Origin: Tritrichomonas musculus
Taxonomy: Eukaryota; Parabasalia; Tritrichomonadida; Tritrichomonadidae
Direction: 5' to 3'
DNA: 64,000 bases
Assembly (NCBI GenBank): GCA_039105265.1
Contig: JAPFFF010000006.1
Span: 62,001 to 126,000 of the forward strand
The position numbers and the translations under genes were made by a program. Positions 49,257-60,341 of this stretch are shown here, one piece after another (within the stretch, counting starts at the first letter, position 1; every line of letters starts with the position of its first letter). Below the pieces are notes generated by a model. It had not been told where the DNA came from, made no database searches, and was given only the letters and a program-made list of their open reading frames with translations.

Positions 49257-50040
49257 AATGAAATTGCGCGATTTTCTTTTTAAAAACTAAAAGATTTAAA
49301 ATTATATAAATATTAACGCTTATTTGAAAATTGAATATAAATTGAATTTTTTATTAAACGAATATTGAAAAATGTATTAATAAACGTACACAGAAAATTC
49401 TTAAAAAATAAAAACTTACACATCGCTAGTAAATATGCATTTTTTATTCATTTTATTAAAATGCCTATTTTAAATCAATCAATACAGTTGCTCATATTAA
49501 ATTTAATATGATTAATAAACTGAGAAACCAATTGATTATTGGAATCTATATTAATGCATCTCTATATTATCATTAATTTTGAGTTTGGATATTATTTCTT
49601 CAACGAGTAATTGTATTTTAAGCAGCATAAATTATGCCTATTCATTATGAAAAGAAGATCAAGCAAATCAACCAAAAAGATGAATAATTTGATGACCAAT
49701 GACCAAAATAAAAATAGAAACTGAAAAAAAAAACGATATAAGTGAGCTGTATGTGAAACCATTCATCCTTCATCAGTCAAAGAATAATCTTTTCATGTTG
49801 AATATAAATGATGCACCAAATCATAGAAGAAATTGGATTAATTAAACTCGATCAATTTTTTTTATGCTTTTTTATTTTTTCTTATTAATCGAAAATTTAT
49901 ACAGGAAACTCATATGATGCAATTGCATCTTTTTTTTTTTTTTTTTTTTTTTTGAATACTTTACATTTTATTACGATTACAAAATCATTGAATTTTCAAA
50001 TAGATAGTCAATTTTAAAATTTGAATTTCAAATCCTAAAT
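49257..50040. other. AT-rich intergenic region with a T24 tract
   Basis: Upstream of two divergent genes. The only distinctive feature is an uninterrupted run of 24 T at 49,930-49,953, about 90 bp before the LRR start. No gene or repeat is seen. Confidence 0.6.
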
Positions 50041-51084
50041 ATGCTTCAAAATTTCCGTAAAAATCGAGATAACTTTATTAATTGCGTTAAACAACAAAAT
50101 GCTCTGAAGGAACAAGAAAATTCTCAAATTTTATCATCATCCTTTTTTTATTCGTGGGATTTTAAGAAAACAGTTCCAATATTACTATCTAACAAAAAAA
50201 TCGAAAATCCGAAATCACAAATGGAATCTTCTTGTTCTTCATCAGATATCAAAACTTTTTTATCAAACGCAAATCCAGATTTTTATCTTGCTGTAACGCC
50301 TTCAAAAGATCCTCCTTTATCATCGATAAAAATTAAAAAGAAAAAGGATCTCATTTTTTTAGATCTTACATCGTGCTATATATCTTCTTTAGATTCTCTT
50401 AAAGGATTACATAAATTAAGTAGTCTTCAATATTTATGTTTAAGTGACTGTGGAATTGTTGATTTGCCAAATGATATCGTGAACTTACCTAAAACCATAC
50501 GCTCACTAGATTTAAGTAGTAATTTTATTTCACAAATATCAGCTGACATACACTGGAAACAACTCGAATATTTGAATTTAAGTGAAAATTCATTCAGTAA
50601 ATGGCCTAGCGCAATTGATCCTGATAAACTGCCAAATCTAATATCCATTAATTGCTCAATTAATTCAATTGAATCATTTCCACCATTAGTGACATCTTTT
50701 ACTAAACTTCAGTCATTAATGCTGGATTACAACCCATTTGGATTCATTCCTAATTGGCTATCCAAGTGTATTGAACTCAGATTCTTATCATTATCAGGTT
50801 GCACAAATTTGAAAGATTTACAATTAAGCTTATTATTTAATCTACCTCATTTATCATTCTTAAATATCTCAAATGTTCCTATTAGAGATGATCAATCTTT
50901 ATCCAAAGTGCCAAAATCTTTAAACTTAATCATTTGCACACGAAATAAAAAAGTTCAGAATTTTGCTTTATCAATTCGAAATACTAATTATTCAGAAGAA
51001 ATTTCAAATAGTGTATATTTAAAAAATAATATCAGTATTTCTGATAATAATGAATTTGATTATTCGATATGGGATTTAGGATAA
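50041..51084 (+). CDS. Leucine-rich repeat protein
   Basis: 347 residues. From about residue 100 there are at least seven LRRs of 22-24 residues in the typical LxxLxLxxN/C pattern: LIFLDLTSCYISSLDSLKG, LQYLCLSDCGIVDLPNDIV, IRSLDLSSNFISQISADIH, LEYLNLSENSFSKWPSAID, and on to LSFLNISNVPIRDDQSL. There is no BspA-type TpLRR signature, signal peptide or membrane anchor, so it is likely a cytosolic adaptor for protein binding. The N-terminal 90 residues look disordered and charged. Confidence 0.88.
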   Translation: MLQNFRKNRDNFINCVKQQNALKEQENSQILSSSFFYSWDFKKTVPILLSNKKIENPKSQMESSCSSSDIKTFLSNANPDFYLAVTPSKDPPLSSIKIKKKKDLIFLDLTSCYISSLDSLKGLHKLSSLQYLCLSDCGIVDLPNDIVNLPKTIRSLDLSSNFISQISADIHWKQLEYLNLSENSFSKWPSAIDPDKLPNLISINCSINSIESFPPLVTSFTKLQSLMLDYNPFGFIPNWLSKCIELRFLSLSGCTNLKDLQLSLLFNLPHLSFLNISNVPIRDDQSLSKVPKSLNLIICTRNKKVQNFALSIRNTNYSEEISNSVYLKNNISISDNNEFDYSIWDLG

Positions 51085-51261
51085 TAGTGGATTTTCTTTA
51101 TTCCAAATTTTGTAATATTTTAGTCTCGTCCAGTTATATTGTTTCATTTATATTCAATAAAAATATATATATAATAAATAATTTTTTATTTGAATGATTT
51201 ATAAAGATTTTGGCATGTTCGGCCAAATATTAATTGAAACACCAATTCTTGATTTTAAGAA

Positions 51262-54200
51262 ATGTCTGAAGCATTTCATACCTTACTTGTTAAATCTTTA
51301 TCAAATGAAATATCCCAAGAAGAACGTCAACAAGTTACAAATGAATTACTTGCCCTGTATCAGTCTCCGCAATCTACTTTAGACATTTTACAATTTTTAT
51401 TAAATGAACAAAATGTTTTGATTAGGCATGCTGCATCAATAGGCCTTAAGAAATCATTGCAAAATAATTGGAAATCATCCATATGTAAAAGTGATTTTCA
51501 TGAACCAGTGAAAGAAACAATCATAGCCATTTTCCAAAACGAGACAGAGCAATTAATCCTGCATGCAATCGTCCAAGGAATAAAGCCAATTTTTAAAACG
51601 GATATTTGCAAATGGACTCAATTATTTGAACTTGTCACGTCGCTAACAAATGATAAAACAAGATTAGACGCAATTGAATTTTCTTTATATCTAATAACTT
51701 ATTTTACTTGCTATTTATCAGAAGCTTTATTAGAAGCTAATCTTCCTTTTTTCCTCGATTTGTGTAATTTTTCTTTCGAAACAGGAAACCAACAGCTAAT
51801 TGATACAGCTTGCGGCCTTGTAGCTGTTTTAATCGGAATAATTGATGATGAAGAGTTGCCAATGATGGTCCCTGCTTTTACAAAAATGCTTGACATTTAC
51901 TCGATTTCATTGTCTAGTGATGATTCATACGCATACCGAATTTCTAATAAATTATCATTTGCATTCAAAAAAAGAAAAGATCTTCCACTTCCAAATGATG
52001 CCATATTATCAAGATTATTTGAAGTTGCTCCACAAAATCCAATTATAGCATTTACTCCAATAAACCAATTTATTGAGACATGTGGAAAAAAACTTTCAAA
52101 CTTATTCCCAACAATAATACAGCAAACATTAGCATTTGCCACAGCATTATTTGTAGATGCCCCACTTGAAGAAAATGACAATTCAATGTATGTGTTAAAT
52201 GCTATTGGAAATATCTCACAAAAAATAAAACCAAGAATCTTTTTCCCCAAATTCCTAGGGATGCTTTCTACAAATTCACTACCAGAGACAATAATATCTG
52301 CAATGGCAATATCATATGTTATTTCTAATTCACAAGAAGCTGTTACTAAAAATATTTCACAACTTTCGAAATTTATATTAAATGTACTTCAGCTCGATCA
52401 TATTTGTGCAAAAGAAGTAGCTCTCGATATTATCAAAGATATAGCTATACTTTTCGAAGAGGGAAAAAGTGATATTTCGCGTCAGTTTATGGAACCATTA
52501 GTTCAATTACTTAATTTAAATCAACCAGAATTGATTAAGCACACACTTTCAACATTAAGAAAATTGCTCGAGTGTACAGACATTGATGTTAAATTAATTG
52601 GTCCTACACTTCAAGCTTTATCAGGTCTTCTTACTCCAGATAGTCATGTTCCAGCAGAGAAAGTATTTGATGTTATTTCTGCTCTTGTATTCTCAGCTGG
52701 AGAAGATGTTGCCCCTTTTGTTGATGCATTATTCCCTTTAATTGTTCAAACAGCATCAATTCCGGAAGAAAAAGATCCAAACCTAAAGGCAAATTCGATT
52801 GAAGCTTTATCGCATATTTTAAGATTTTCTAACTTAACTGATGAATTGGTCAATCAAGCTTTATCGTTAATTGTCGCTTCTGGTCAAACTAACGATTTTG
52901 ATATTCGTAGTTCAGTAATGATCTCCTTATCAAATATTCTAGCCCATAAATTACCGCAAATACTCAATTTTGCAGATCCAATACAAAAATTAATATACGT
53001 TTATATTTCAGAAGCAATAACAAGTGAAAAAGAGTTAGATCAGTATCAAAGTTCTGGATTTAATGATGATGGCTTTGACGATGAAGATAGTGATTTCGAT
53101 GAAATTGAATCAATATTTGCTTCGAATCAAAATCAACTTAATAGTCGTACAAACACTTTCTTACTGATTAAAAATATATATAAATTGTGTCCTCAACTTG
53201 CTCTACAAGATCCTTCTCTATGGTTTAAATTTAGTGTTAGTTCTATGATAACGATAAATGAAGATTTAAGTATTGCAGCAACATTGGCATCACTTTACAT
53301 GCTTCTTAACGTTAAAAATTTACCAGATTCGGCTGAATTCTTTGAGAAATTGAAGATTAATTTTGAAGGAGGATCTGCATGTGGACCTTCCGTTGTTTCC
53401 TGTTGCTTTAAAGCGATAAGAAGGTTTATGGAAAATGATTATCCATTACCTGAAGAAGTCATTAATTATACTCTTAATCAAGGAAAATTAGCATTAGCAG
53501 GAGATTTGCCTTGCCAAGATGAAGATGAAGTTGATACTGATACTTCCATTTTAACTTTGTCGATGCAAGTTAATTATTTCTTTGCTGTACTTGCAACAAA
53601 ATTTCCAAATATTTTCCCAACAAATGATTATATTAAATATGAAGAGCATATTTCAAGTACTTTGAAAAATTCTGAAGAATCAGATGAGTTTGGAATTTCT
53701 CAATGCGTTGGCGTTTTAAGACAATTATATATTAATTCTGGAAATGGAAGCGATCCTTCACATTTTAATTTAACTTCGCTTCAAAGAAAGTTCATAATCA
53801 AAGCATTTATTCGTGATCTTAAGATATGCGACTTTTCAGTATTACCAGAACCATTAATTGCAGTAAGAAATGTACTTGAAAGAGAAAGTGACAAAATATT
53901 GCCTCACATCCAGTTAATTCTTGATTTTATCAATAATCTTTTTAATATCCCATATGAAAGTCAAATGCACTATTGGTCAACTATGACAAATGCAGCTTCT
54001 TTTCTTTGCTCTTTAATGAAATTGAATCTAGAATCTTTTGATCTTAATCTGATTTCAAAAATATTACCAATCTTACCTGTCAAAGGAGATGAAATGGAAG
54101 CAGAAAATATATACGGAACATTGATTTGGCTTATTACTGAAACTCCAGTAGGACCAGAAATTGTAAACCAGTTTGGATCTGAGTTAATTAGAATATTAGC

Positions 54201-54396
54201 TCAGACTCTTGGATTAAAAGACAAAGTTCTTAATTCATTCAAATTATCACCAAAAACAGCACAAGGAATGACCAATTTATTGAATAATTTAATGAACCAA
54301 ATACCAAATGCTGCAGCAATATTTGAGCAATCATTCACAGATGATCCATTATCTCAAAGCCGCTGCCAGCAAAGATTAGCACCCCAGCCACAGTAA
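51262..54396 (+). CDS. Importin-beta/karyopherin family nuclear transport receptor
   Basis: 1,044 residues, the normal length for large karyopherins. The N-terminus carries the importin-beta hallmark: short helices, then FLLNEQNVLIRHAASIGLKK. HEAT repeats fill the rest (LSTLRKLLECTDIDVKLIG, VFDVISALVFSAGEDVAPF, SIEALSHILRFSNLTDEL). An acidic loop (DDGFDDEDSDFDEIES) lies near residue 600, as in Kap123/importin-4/5-type receptors, which import ribosomal proteins and histones. The exact subfamily cannot be settled by eye. The start is the first ATG, 178 bp after the LRR gene. Confidence 0.88.
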   Translation: MSEAFHTLLVKSLSNEISQEERQQVTNELLALYQSPQSTLDILQFLLNEQNVLIRHAASIGLKKSLQNNWKSSICKSDFHEPVKETIIAIFQNETEQLILHAIVQGIKPIFKTDICKWTQLFELVTSLTNDKTRLDAIEFSLYLITYFTCYLSEALLEANLPFFLDLCNFSFETGNQQLIDTACGLVAVLIGIIDDEELPMMVPAFTKMLDIYSISLSSDDSYAYRISNKLSFAFKKRKDLPLPNDAILSRLFEVAPQNPIIAFTPINQFIETCGKKLSNLFPTIIQQTLAFATALFVDAPLEENDNSMYVLNAIGNISQKIKPRIFFPKFLGMLSTNSLPETIISAMAISYVISNSQEAVTKNISQLSKFILNVLQLDHICAKEVALDIIKDIAILFEEGKSDISRQFMEPLVQLLNLNQPELIKHTLSTLRKLLECTDIDVKLIGPTLQALSGLLTPDSHVPAEKVFDVISALVFSAGEDVAPFVDALFPLIVQTASIPEEKDPNLKANSIEALSHILRFSNLTDELVNQALSLIVASGQTNDFDIRSSVMISLSNILAHKLPQILNFADPIQKLIYVYISEAITSEKELDQYQSSGFNDDGFDDEDSDFDEIESIFASNQNQLNSRTNTFLLIKNIYKLCPQLALQDPSLWFKFSVSSMITINEDLSIAATLASLYMLLNVKNLPDSAEFFEKLKINFEGGSACGPSVVSCCFKAIRRFMENDYPLPEEVINYTLNQGKLALAGDLPCQDEDEVDTDTSILTLSMQVNYFFAVLATKFPNIFPTNDYIKYEEHISSTLKNSEESDEFGISQCVGVLRQLYINSGNGSDPSHFNLTSLQRKFIIKAFIRDLKICDFSVLPEPLIAVRNVLERESDKILPHIQLILDFINNLFNIPYESQMHYWSTMTNAASFLCSLMKLNLESFDLNLISKILPILPVKGDEMEAENIYGTLIWLITETPVGPEIVNQFGSELIRILAQTLGLKDKVLNSFKLSPKTAQGMTNLLNNLMNQIPNAAAIFEQSFTDDPLSQSRCQQRLAPQPQ

Positions 54397-54516
54397 GAAA
54401 ATGCATATGCTATAAATCTCAAATTTTGTTTGAAAATCATAGAAATCTAAATTTTTAAACGAGCACTTTTTCTTTTGAATTTTTCTCTATTTTTTTTTTT
54501 AAAATTTGACCTTTAA

Positions 54517-55932
54517 ATGACAAATGTAGCAATTTTCAACACTCTTGATTGCTTTTTACTCATTTGTATTACTTTTATTTCATTGACAACTCGTTTGTGG
54601 TTAATATCAATTCCGGATTCCATTACTTTTGACGAAGTTTATTTTGGAAATTTTACGAATTATTATCTACATAGAACATATTTTCACGATATTCATCCAC
54701 CATTTGCAAAACTTACAATGGCATTTATCGCATATCTTACTGGCTATAAAGGACATATTAATTTTGCCAACGATCCTAAAAACAGATATTTAGAAAATGA
54801 AATTAATTATATTTCGCTCAGACTCACGCCAGCAATCTTTCAATCGTTTTGCTTTCCTCTTGTTTATTCTACATTGCGATGCTTGGGGTTTTGTTCATTT
54901 ACTTCCTTTGCAGCATCAATAGCAATTATCTTTGAACCGTCATTTCTCACAGAAGGTAGATTTATTTTAAGTGACGGGATTCTCCACTTTTATTCGTGCT
55001 TAAATATGTTTGCATTATCTATTTTTATTATAGATTATGAGCCAGAATATCTTTGGTTTGCTTCCTTAAGTCTTGGCGCTGCCATTTCATGCAAACACAC
55101 AGCATTCGGTTTAATTGCATTTGATGGTATTTCTCAATTAATTTGGATATACAAGTTTCGTCCTACTTTCAAAGAGGTTATTAAGCGAGCTCTTCTATTT
55201 TTAGGGCCAGCAATATGTTTCTTCTATTTCTCATATGTTATTCACTTCATTATTTTGATTTACCATGGTCCAAAAGAAAGTTTTTTATCTCCTGAGATTA
55301 GCAAGACGTTATTAAAAAACGGTTCTTATTGTGGATTGAATCTTTATGAACCTTCTTTGTTAGGCAGAATTGTATACTTAGTTTATATAACATTTGCTGG
55401 CCACATGATACCACTCAAACCACATCCATATGAATCTCGACCTCAATATTGGCCTTTATTACTCGATAAATGCATGATTTACTCAAGTTTTCCAAGCAGA
55501 ACAGTTATGCTAAATGGATCTCCGCTTATTTATTATCCCGCCACTTTTTCATTGATAATCGTCTTTTTTTCAATAATTTTCCGTAAAGCTGATTGTAGAC
55601 ATTTTCTTTTATTGTCAGGATGGGCTTTTTCATATTTCCCTTTTTATTTAATTCCTCGCTCAATGTATTTGTATCATTACTTAATTCCTTTAATTTTTTC
55701 AGTGATGTGTCAAGCTTCGATTATCGAAACTTTGTTTAAAGAAAATCAAACTGTGAAATGCTTTTTATTATTGACAATGATTTTTTGTGGGATTTCAAGT
55801 TTTGTGTTTTGGTATCCAACTATTTATGGAACATATTGTGAAGGATGCTTAGAAGTTCGCAAGTGGTCTCGCTTTTGGTTTGACTCAAGCTCTGATGTAA
55901 ACATTACTGATAATAATCAAACTGTATTATAA
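54517..55932 (+). CDS. Protein O-mannosyltransferase (PMT/GT39 type)
   Basis: 471 residues with about nine hydrophobic spans. The PMT signature is clear: a luminal ITFDEVYFGNFTNYYLHRTY with the catalytic Asp-Glu pair at 39-40, then HDIHPPFAKL, and later EGRFILSDGILHFYSCLNMF and GAAISCKHTAFG. PMTs move mannose from dolichyl-phosphate-mannose to Ser/Thr in the ER lumen. Fungal and animal PMTs run 700-900 residues with a MIR domain; this one has no MIR insertion, so it is a compact form. It starts 120 bp after the karyopherin stop. Confidence 0.87.
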   Translation: MTNVAIFNTLDCFLLICITFISLTTRLWLISIPDSITFDEVYFGNFTNYYLHRTYFHDIHPPFAKLTMAFIAYLTGYKGHINFANDPKNRYLENEINYISLRLTPAIFQSFCFPLVYSTLRCLGFCSFTSFAASIAIIFEPSFLTEGRFILSDGILHFYSCLNMFALSIFIIDYEPEYLWFASLSLGAAISCKHTAFGLIAFDGISQLIWIYKFRPTFKEVIKRALLFLGPAICFFYFSYVIHFIILIYHGPKESFLSPEISKTLLKNGSYCGLNLYEPSLLGRIVYLVYITFAGHMIPLKPHPYESRPQYWPLLLDKCMIYSSFPSRTVMLNGSPLIYYPATFSLIIVFFSIIFRKADCRHFLLLSGWAFSYFPFYLIPRSMYLYHYLIPLIFSVMCQASIIETLFKENQTVKCFLLLTMIFCGISSFVFWYPTIYGTYCEGCLEVRKWSRFWFDSSSDVNITDNNQTVL

Positions 55933-56181
55933 ATTTTTTTATAGATATTAATAAAAATATATTATTGTATTTTTGAAAACAACAACAACAAAACTTTTTA
56001 TAGATTGAAATCTAAAGATATATTATTTTTTTGTATATACTTGATGCAATTTGAAATTAAAAAAAGGAGCTCATTCAGTAAATGAAATCAGTTATCAGAT
56101 TAATTGCTACCAATAACCTTTTCCACCAATATATAGAATAAAAACGTTATAAATCACATATATTTCATTTATTACAATAAA

Positions 56182-56203
56182 AAAACAAACAAACAAACAA
56201 ACA
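56182..56203. repeat. CAAA microsatellite
   Basis: About five AAAC units immediately downstream of the GAF/PDE-like gene's stop. A shorter AAC run is at 55,978-55,992. The remainder of 55,933-56,210 is plain AT-rich spacer between two convergent genes. Confidence 0.8.
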
Positions 56204-56210
56204 TTTTTAA

Positions 56211-59200
56211 TTACAAAGTTTTCTTTCCAATAATAGATTTGCAATTGGATTGGTATCTTTCTAAGAGGGAACTAATATTAGGATCCAATTTAATTGCCTC
56301 TTCCATCATTGGATTAATCATAGCCTCTGATTCATAGTCAAGTTGAAATCTTTTAATTTCGTCAATCTCATCAAGAATTTCAGGCGGCATTTCCTCTTCA
56401 ATCTTTTTATTGAACCATTTAATAGTAACTCCTGTTTCTCTCATCATATAACTCATTCTCGCAACACAACAGAGAAGAAGTGCCGGAGGTGCTCCTAAGA
56501 ATGAATCTATTGTTCCAGAAAATTCCAATTCATCAATTGTGTTCCAAATATTCATTTGATCTTCAACAGGCAATGTTTTAAAAATTTGCACTTTACACCA
56601 TGAATATGCAGTAAAGAACGATGATAAAGTGGAAAACATTCCACTTGTTTCCAACGTGAATCTTGTCCTTTTCATTGGAATCAAATCCTTTTTCGCATTA
56701 TTAATTAATGATGGAGGATCACAATAAAGGGAGAGAAGAAACAATAATGTCGATATCATTTCAACATCACTCATTGATTTACCAAAAGTTGTATTAAGCA
56801 TCATAAAAGCAGCAAATTGAAAATTGTCAACTGCTAATTTCCAATTTGTGAACTTATGGGGTGGGTGAAGCGACCTCAATTCAATGATGAAGTCACGAGC
56901 TTCCCTTTCATTTATTCCCAAGAATTGAAGTGCAGCAAGCTCATTTAATGCTGATATGATATTTTCAATAATCAATCCATCGTCCATTGATAAAATGTCA
57001 ACTGCTGAAGTTGATAAGAAAGAATGGCCACGATTATATTCTTCGAGAACTGTTAAGTCATTTTTCGTCGAAGGATTTTCAGTTTTTTGTGAAGTGAAAA
57101 TTGACTGGTCAATTGCATTCAAAGATTGAAGCGTTTTAATTAATTGAATTGTCTTTTCACTCAATTCAGGTGTGTTAGCGAAGACCAGATCTGTTATTAC
57201 AGGTGATTCAATATTAGCATCAGTTATTTCAAGGTCTTCAAAATCATCAATTAAACATTGAACTTCTTGCCAAACACGGAAAGAATTCTCAAAAAGATTA
57301 TCAAAGAAAGCGGTGTTCATATGATCAATCAGTTGCTTTCTTTTTGAATAAAAAAGATGCTTCTGCATGGCCTCTAATACGCTTCCTGAGACTTTTTGCC
57401 ATAACTTCATCATGCGAAGAACAGTCTCACTATTTTCGCTGTTGTCATCTTCATCAATAAAATTGTTTTCTGTGGATTCGAGGTTTTCATCAGGAATGAT
57501 GTGGCCAGACGATCGAAAAGTATTCAAAGTGAGGCATGATAATTGGCTACTTTTGTTTACAATTTGTCGATTTGGCGTCTCACCTTTTATATTAAAAGTG
57601 GTACTGTAATCATTGTCATCGTTATTGTTGACATCTAGGCATGTCGTGCTCAAATTAACCAAATTGTTTTTATTATTCATGCTTTTACTTGTGCCTTTGT
57701 TTAATGCGAGATTATTTCTCATGCTATTTAAAGGATTGTTCTTACCGAAGTTATTTACACTATTTGAAATCAACAAACTATTGTTGTTATTTAGATTAAA
57801 ACCATTCAAGCTGCTATTGTTAAGAATATTAAAACCAATTGTGCTATTATTAGTAATATTTTGCGAATTAAAGCCACCAATACCAATGCCATTATTATTG
57901 TTGTTAGAGATTAAAATACTGTTGCTTTTGTTATTGTTGTTATTATTGTTATTGCTATCATTGATTATCGAGGAATTGTTTGATGGTGTATGGATGAGGA
58001 TGCTATTCGGATTGTTATTGATGGCTGCACTACCATTTGAGAGGTTTGTAGTGTTGCTATTGTTGGAGAGAAAGCTAAGTGCACTTGTGGTATTATTTGT
58101 AGCATCAAAGTTTCCATTTGCATTTGCAGCAAGAATACTACTCGACAGATCTTCACTATCAAAGTTAACAACAAGACTGTTGACACTAGCGTTTGGAGGA
58201 ATTTGTGAGTTATTACTATTTGAGCTACTTGCATTAGTTAATCCAATGTTTAGGTTTAGATTGCTGTTTGTACCTAAAAAATCACTGCTGTTATTGAATG
58301 ATGCACAAGTTGTGTTAAATAAAGATGATGTGCCACTTCTTAATAAGAAGACACCAATAATTGAATTAGTTGAATTTACAATAGGATAAAATATCATAAC
58401 AGAATTATCAACATAATTTTCTCTTTCAATCATTTTTCCTGTTCTGGCACATTCGGCAATAGGATTATCTGAATCTAGAAGAACCACTTCCATTGGATGA
58501 ATTTGATGACTAACTAGTTCCTTTCGAAATACATCAAGACTATATAATGAAATATTTGAAAATTTCGTGTTTGACTTGAAATATTTCTGCATTTGAACAA
58601 GCATCGATTCAATATCAGTTGGATTTTTCAAGGACGCTATTGTGTCAATGAGCGCTTCTGCTTGAGTAAGTTGCCTTTTTGATTGATTAATGGCTTGCTT
58701 CATCTTCTTTTCTTTCCATGAGTTTTCTAGTAGTGGAAGTAAGTGACTACATATGGTTGATAATGATTCTTCGTCAAGTGGAGTGAACGAAAGTTGATCT
58801 TTCTTATTGTATAAGGCTATAGCCCACTTACAAATTGAATTTCCTTTTGATATAGTTCCAATAAGAAGTGAAGATGAAAAACTGTTTTCATCATAGCAAT
58901 CAACTGTCGTATCGTAATTCTCTGAAAATTGTGGCTTGGACAGATTAATTGACCGGCAATTTGAAATACAATTTCCTACAATCCCTAAAGAAAATGGATA
59001 TCCATCCGAATTATCTCGGTTATTATTCGATGATATTTCTTTATATGTTTTCTCTTTATTGCTTACTTTGAAGATTTTAACGGCTTCGCAATTGAAAAAA
59101 TTTGTAAATGATTCTATAATGTTTTCAATTAAAGTTTTTAGATCAGACGAGGTGCATAAAGAGACAAAAGTATCTACTGATTTTTGGAAAGCATTAGTTC

Positions 59201-60341
59201 TTTGCTTTGTTTCTTCCATTTTTTTTAAAAATGGAATGATCTGGGCTAAACATCGAGCAATGACAGATGTCTTGAAATAATCCGAGCTCTGTATTCCTCC
59301 AAATTTGTCGTAAAATAAAAGAAGTCCTTCGACATGAAATTGCGATCGAATTGAGAGAACTGGGATAATTAAGACTTGTTTGTTTTGATATATAATGGCT
59401 TTGTCTGATGGAGAAACATCTGAATCATCAACATTTGATTGAACTGGTGATTGTGTAATAAGAGATCTTTGAAAAATACCTTGCTTAACAGGAAATCTTA
59501 TTTTAATTTTTTCTTTGTTAAGGACAAGTTCTTCATTTGGTGAGTCATAAAAAAGGAAACTAACTCTTTTGCAATTGAAAAGTTTCGGTAGTTTGCATTC
59601 AACAATATTAATTAAATCAAAAGTTGTTAAAACATTAGATATATCAAATACTGTGGTCATAAAGCTAGAAGAACGTTGCATATCATGAAAAAGAGCAATA
59701 AAAAAATTCTGTCTTCTCTGAGGTGACCAATTTTCAATTGAGCTTATTATTGATTCTGTTGGAAAATTATTTTCATAAAATCCAGAAATCAAAATAAGTG
59801 ACATTGGAAATTGAGCGAAAAACTGATTGAAATCAGTTGTTTCTTCAAGGTTATCTAAAACATTTGAAATAGGAGGAACTGGAAAAAAATTTTGTCTTGA
59901 TTGAGCAAAAGTATGACTGAGACGAGATATATTCATTCCATGCCCTTCTCTCATTGGTTGATTTGAAAGAGCTTGCTGTAATTCATCTAATAATTCTGAA
60001 GCAGAGCCAGAAGGAGCAATTTTAGGTCGTTCTTCGTTTTCGTGTGGTAATCTAGCCGAATTTGGTCTTGATACATCAATTTCAGTATCTTTCAAAACAA
60101 TTTGTGGTAGCGTCTCGGTTAAAGATTCTGTACTTTGATCAAAAGAAGCACCATAAAAAGAAATAATTTCTTTTTGCTCATTAATTATTTGTGTTAACTC
60201 ACGTTCTTCTTGTCGAAGACGAGCAATTTGCCTTTCCTTATAATCGGCTAAAGTATAAAGTTCCATCAATCGTTCTGCTTCAAAAGTATCTTCTCGAAGT
60301 AATTCAGATGCTGTTGAAAACTTTATTCTTGAACTCGTCAT
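56211..60341 (-). CDS. Large GAF-domain protein with PDE-like C-terminus lacking the HD metal site
   Basis: 1,376 residues. A coiled coil comes first (ERQIARLRQEERELTQIIN). Three GAF-like regions follow at about 220-370, 390-545 and 575-690 (MTTVFDISNVLTTFDLINI, TLIENIIESFTNFFNCEAV, ESMLVQMQKYFKSNTKFSN). A long Asn/Ser-rich linker spans about 690-915. The last 300 residues keep the outline of a cyclic-nucleotide phosphodiesterase (FTNWKLAVDNFQFAAFMML for the N-W-x-H-A-x-x-V motif, then a long helical end). The metal ligands are lost: the first His is replaced by Lys-Leu, and the usual HDxxH reads LSLYCDPPS. It is probably a non-catalytic sensor or scaffold in cyclic-nucleotide signalling. Trichomonads carry many GAF/PDE genes. 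Confidence 0.72.
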   Translation of the reverse strand: MTSSRIKFSTASELLREDTFEAERLMELYTLADYKERQIARLRQEERELTQIINEQKEIISFYGASFDQSTESLTETLPQIVLKDTEIDVSRPNSARLPHENEERPKIAPSGSASELLDELQQALSNQPMREGHGMNISRLSHTFAQSRQNFFPVPPISNVLDNLEETTDFNQFFAQFPMSLILISGFYENNFPTESIISSIENWSPQRRQNFFIALFHDMQRSSSFMTTVFDISNVLTTFDLINIVECKLPKLFNCKRVSFLFYDSPNEELVLNKEKIKIRFPVKQGIFQRSLITQSPVQSNVDDSDVSPSDKAIIYQNKQVLIIPVLSIRSQFHVEGLLLFYDKFGGIQSSDYFKTSVIARCLAQIIPFLKKMEETKQRTNAFQKSVDTFVSLCTSSDLKTLIENIIESFTNFFNCEAVKIFKVSNKEKTYKEISSNNNRDNSDGYPFSLGIVGNCISNCRSINLSKPQFSENYDTTVDCYDENSFSSSLLIGTISKGNSICKWAIALYNKKDQLSFTPLDEESLSTICSHLLPLLENSWKEKKMKQAINQSKRQLTQAEALIDTIASLKNPTDIESMLVQMQKYFKSNTKFSNISLYSLDVFRKELVSHQIHPMEVVLLDSDNPIAECARTGKMIERENYVDNSVMIFYPIVNSTNSIIGVFLLRSGTSSLFNTTCASFNNSSDFLGTNSNLNLNIGLTNASSSNSNNSQIPPNASVNSLVVNFDSEDLSSSILAANANGNFDATNNTTSALSFLSNNSNTTNLSNGSAAINNNPNSILIHTPSNNSSIINDSNNNNNNNNKSNSILISNNNNNGIGIGGFNSQNITNNSTIGFNILNNSSLNGFNLNNNNSLLISNSVNNFGKNNPLNSMRNNLALNKGTSKSMNNKNNLVNLSTTCLDVNNNDDNDYSTTFNIKGETPNRQIVNKSSQLSCLTLNTFRSSGHIIPDENLESTENNFIDEDDNSENSETVLRMMKLWQKVSGSVLEAMQKHLFYSKRKQLIDHMNTAFFDNLFENSFRVWQEVQCLIDDFEDLEITDANIESPVITDLVFANTPELSEKTIQLIKTLQSLNAIDQSIFTSQKTENPSTKNDLTVLEEYNRGHSFLSTSAVDILSMDDGLIIENIISALNELAALQFLGINEREARDFIIELRSLHPPHKFTNWKLAVDNFQFAAFMMLNTTFGKSMSDVEMISTLLFLLSLYCDPPSLINNAKKDLIPMKRTRFTLETSGMFSTLSSFFTAYSWCKVQIFKTLPVEDQMNIWNTIDELEFSGTIDSFLGAPPALLLCCVARMSYMMRETGVTIKWFNKKIEEEMPPEILDEIDEIKRFQLDYESEAMINPMMEEAIKLDPNISSLLERYQSNCKSIIGKKTL

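Noticed and set aside
57613-58389. 258-codon Leu-rich frame opposite the GAF protein's Asn-rich linker
   Set aside because: It is the antisense of Asn/Ser codons, which always gives long Leu-rich shadows.
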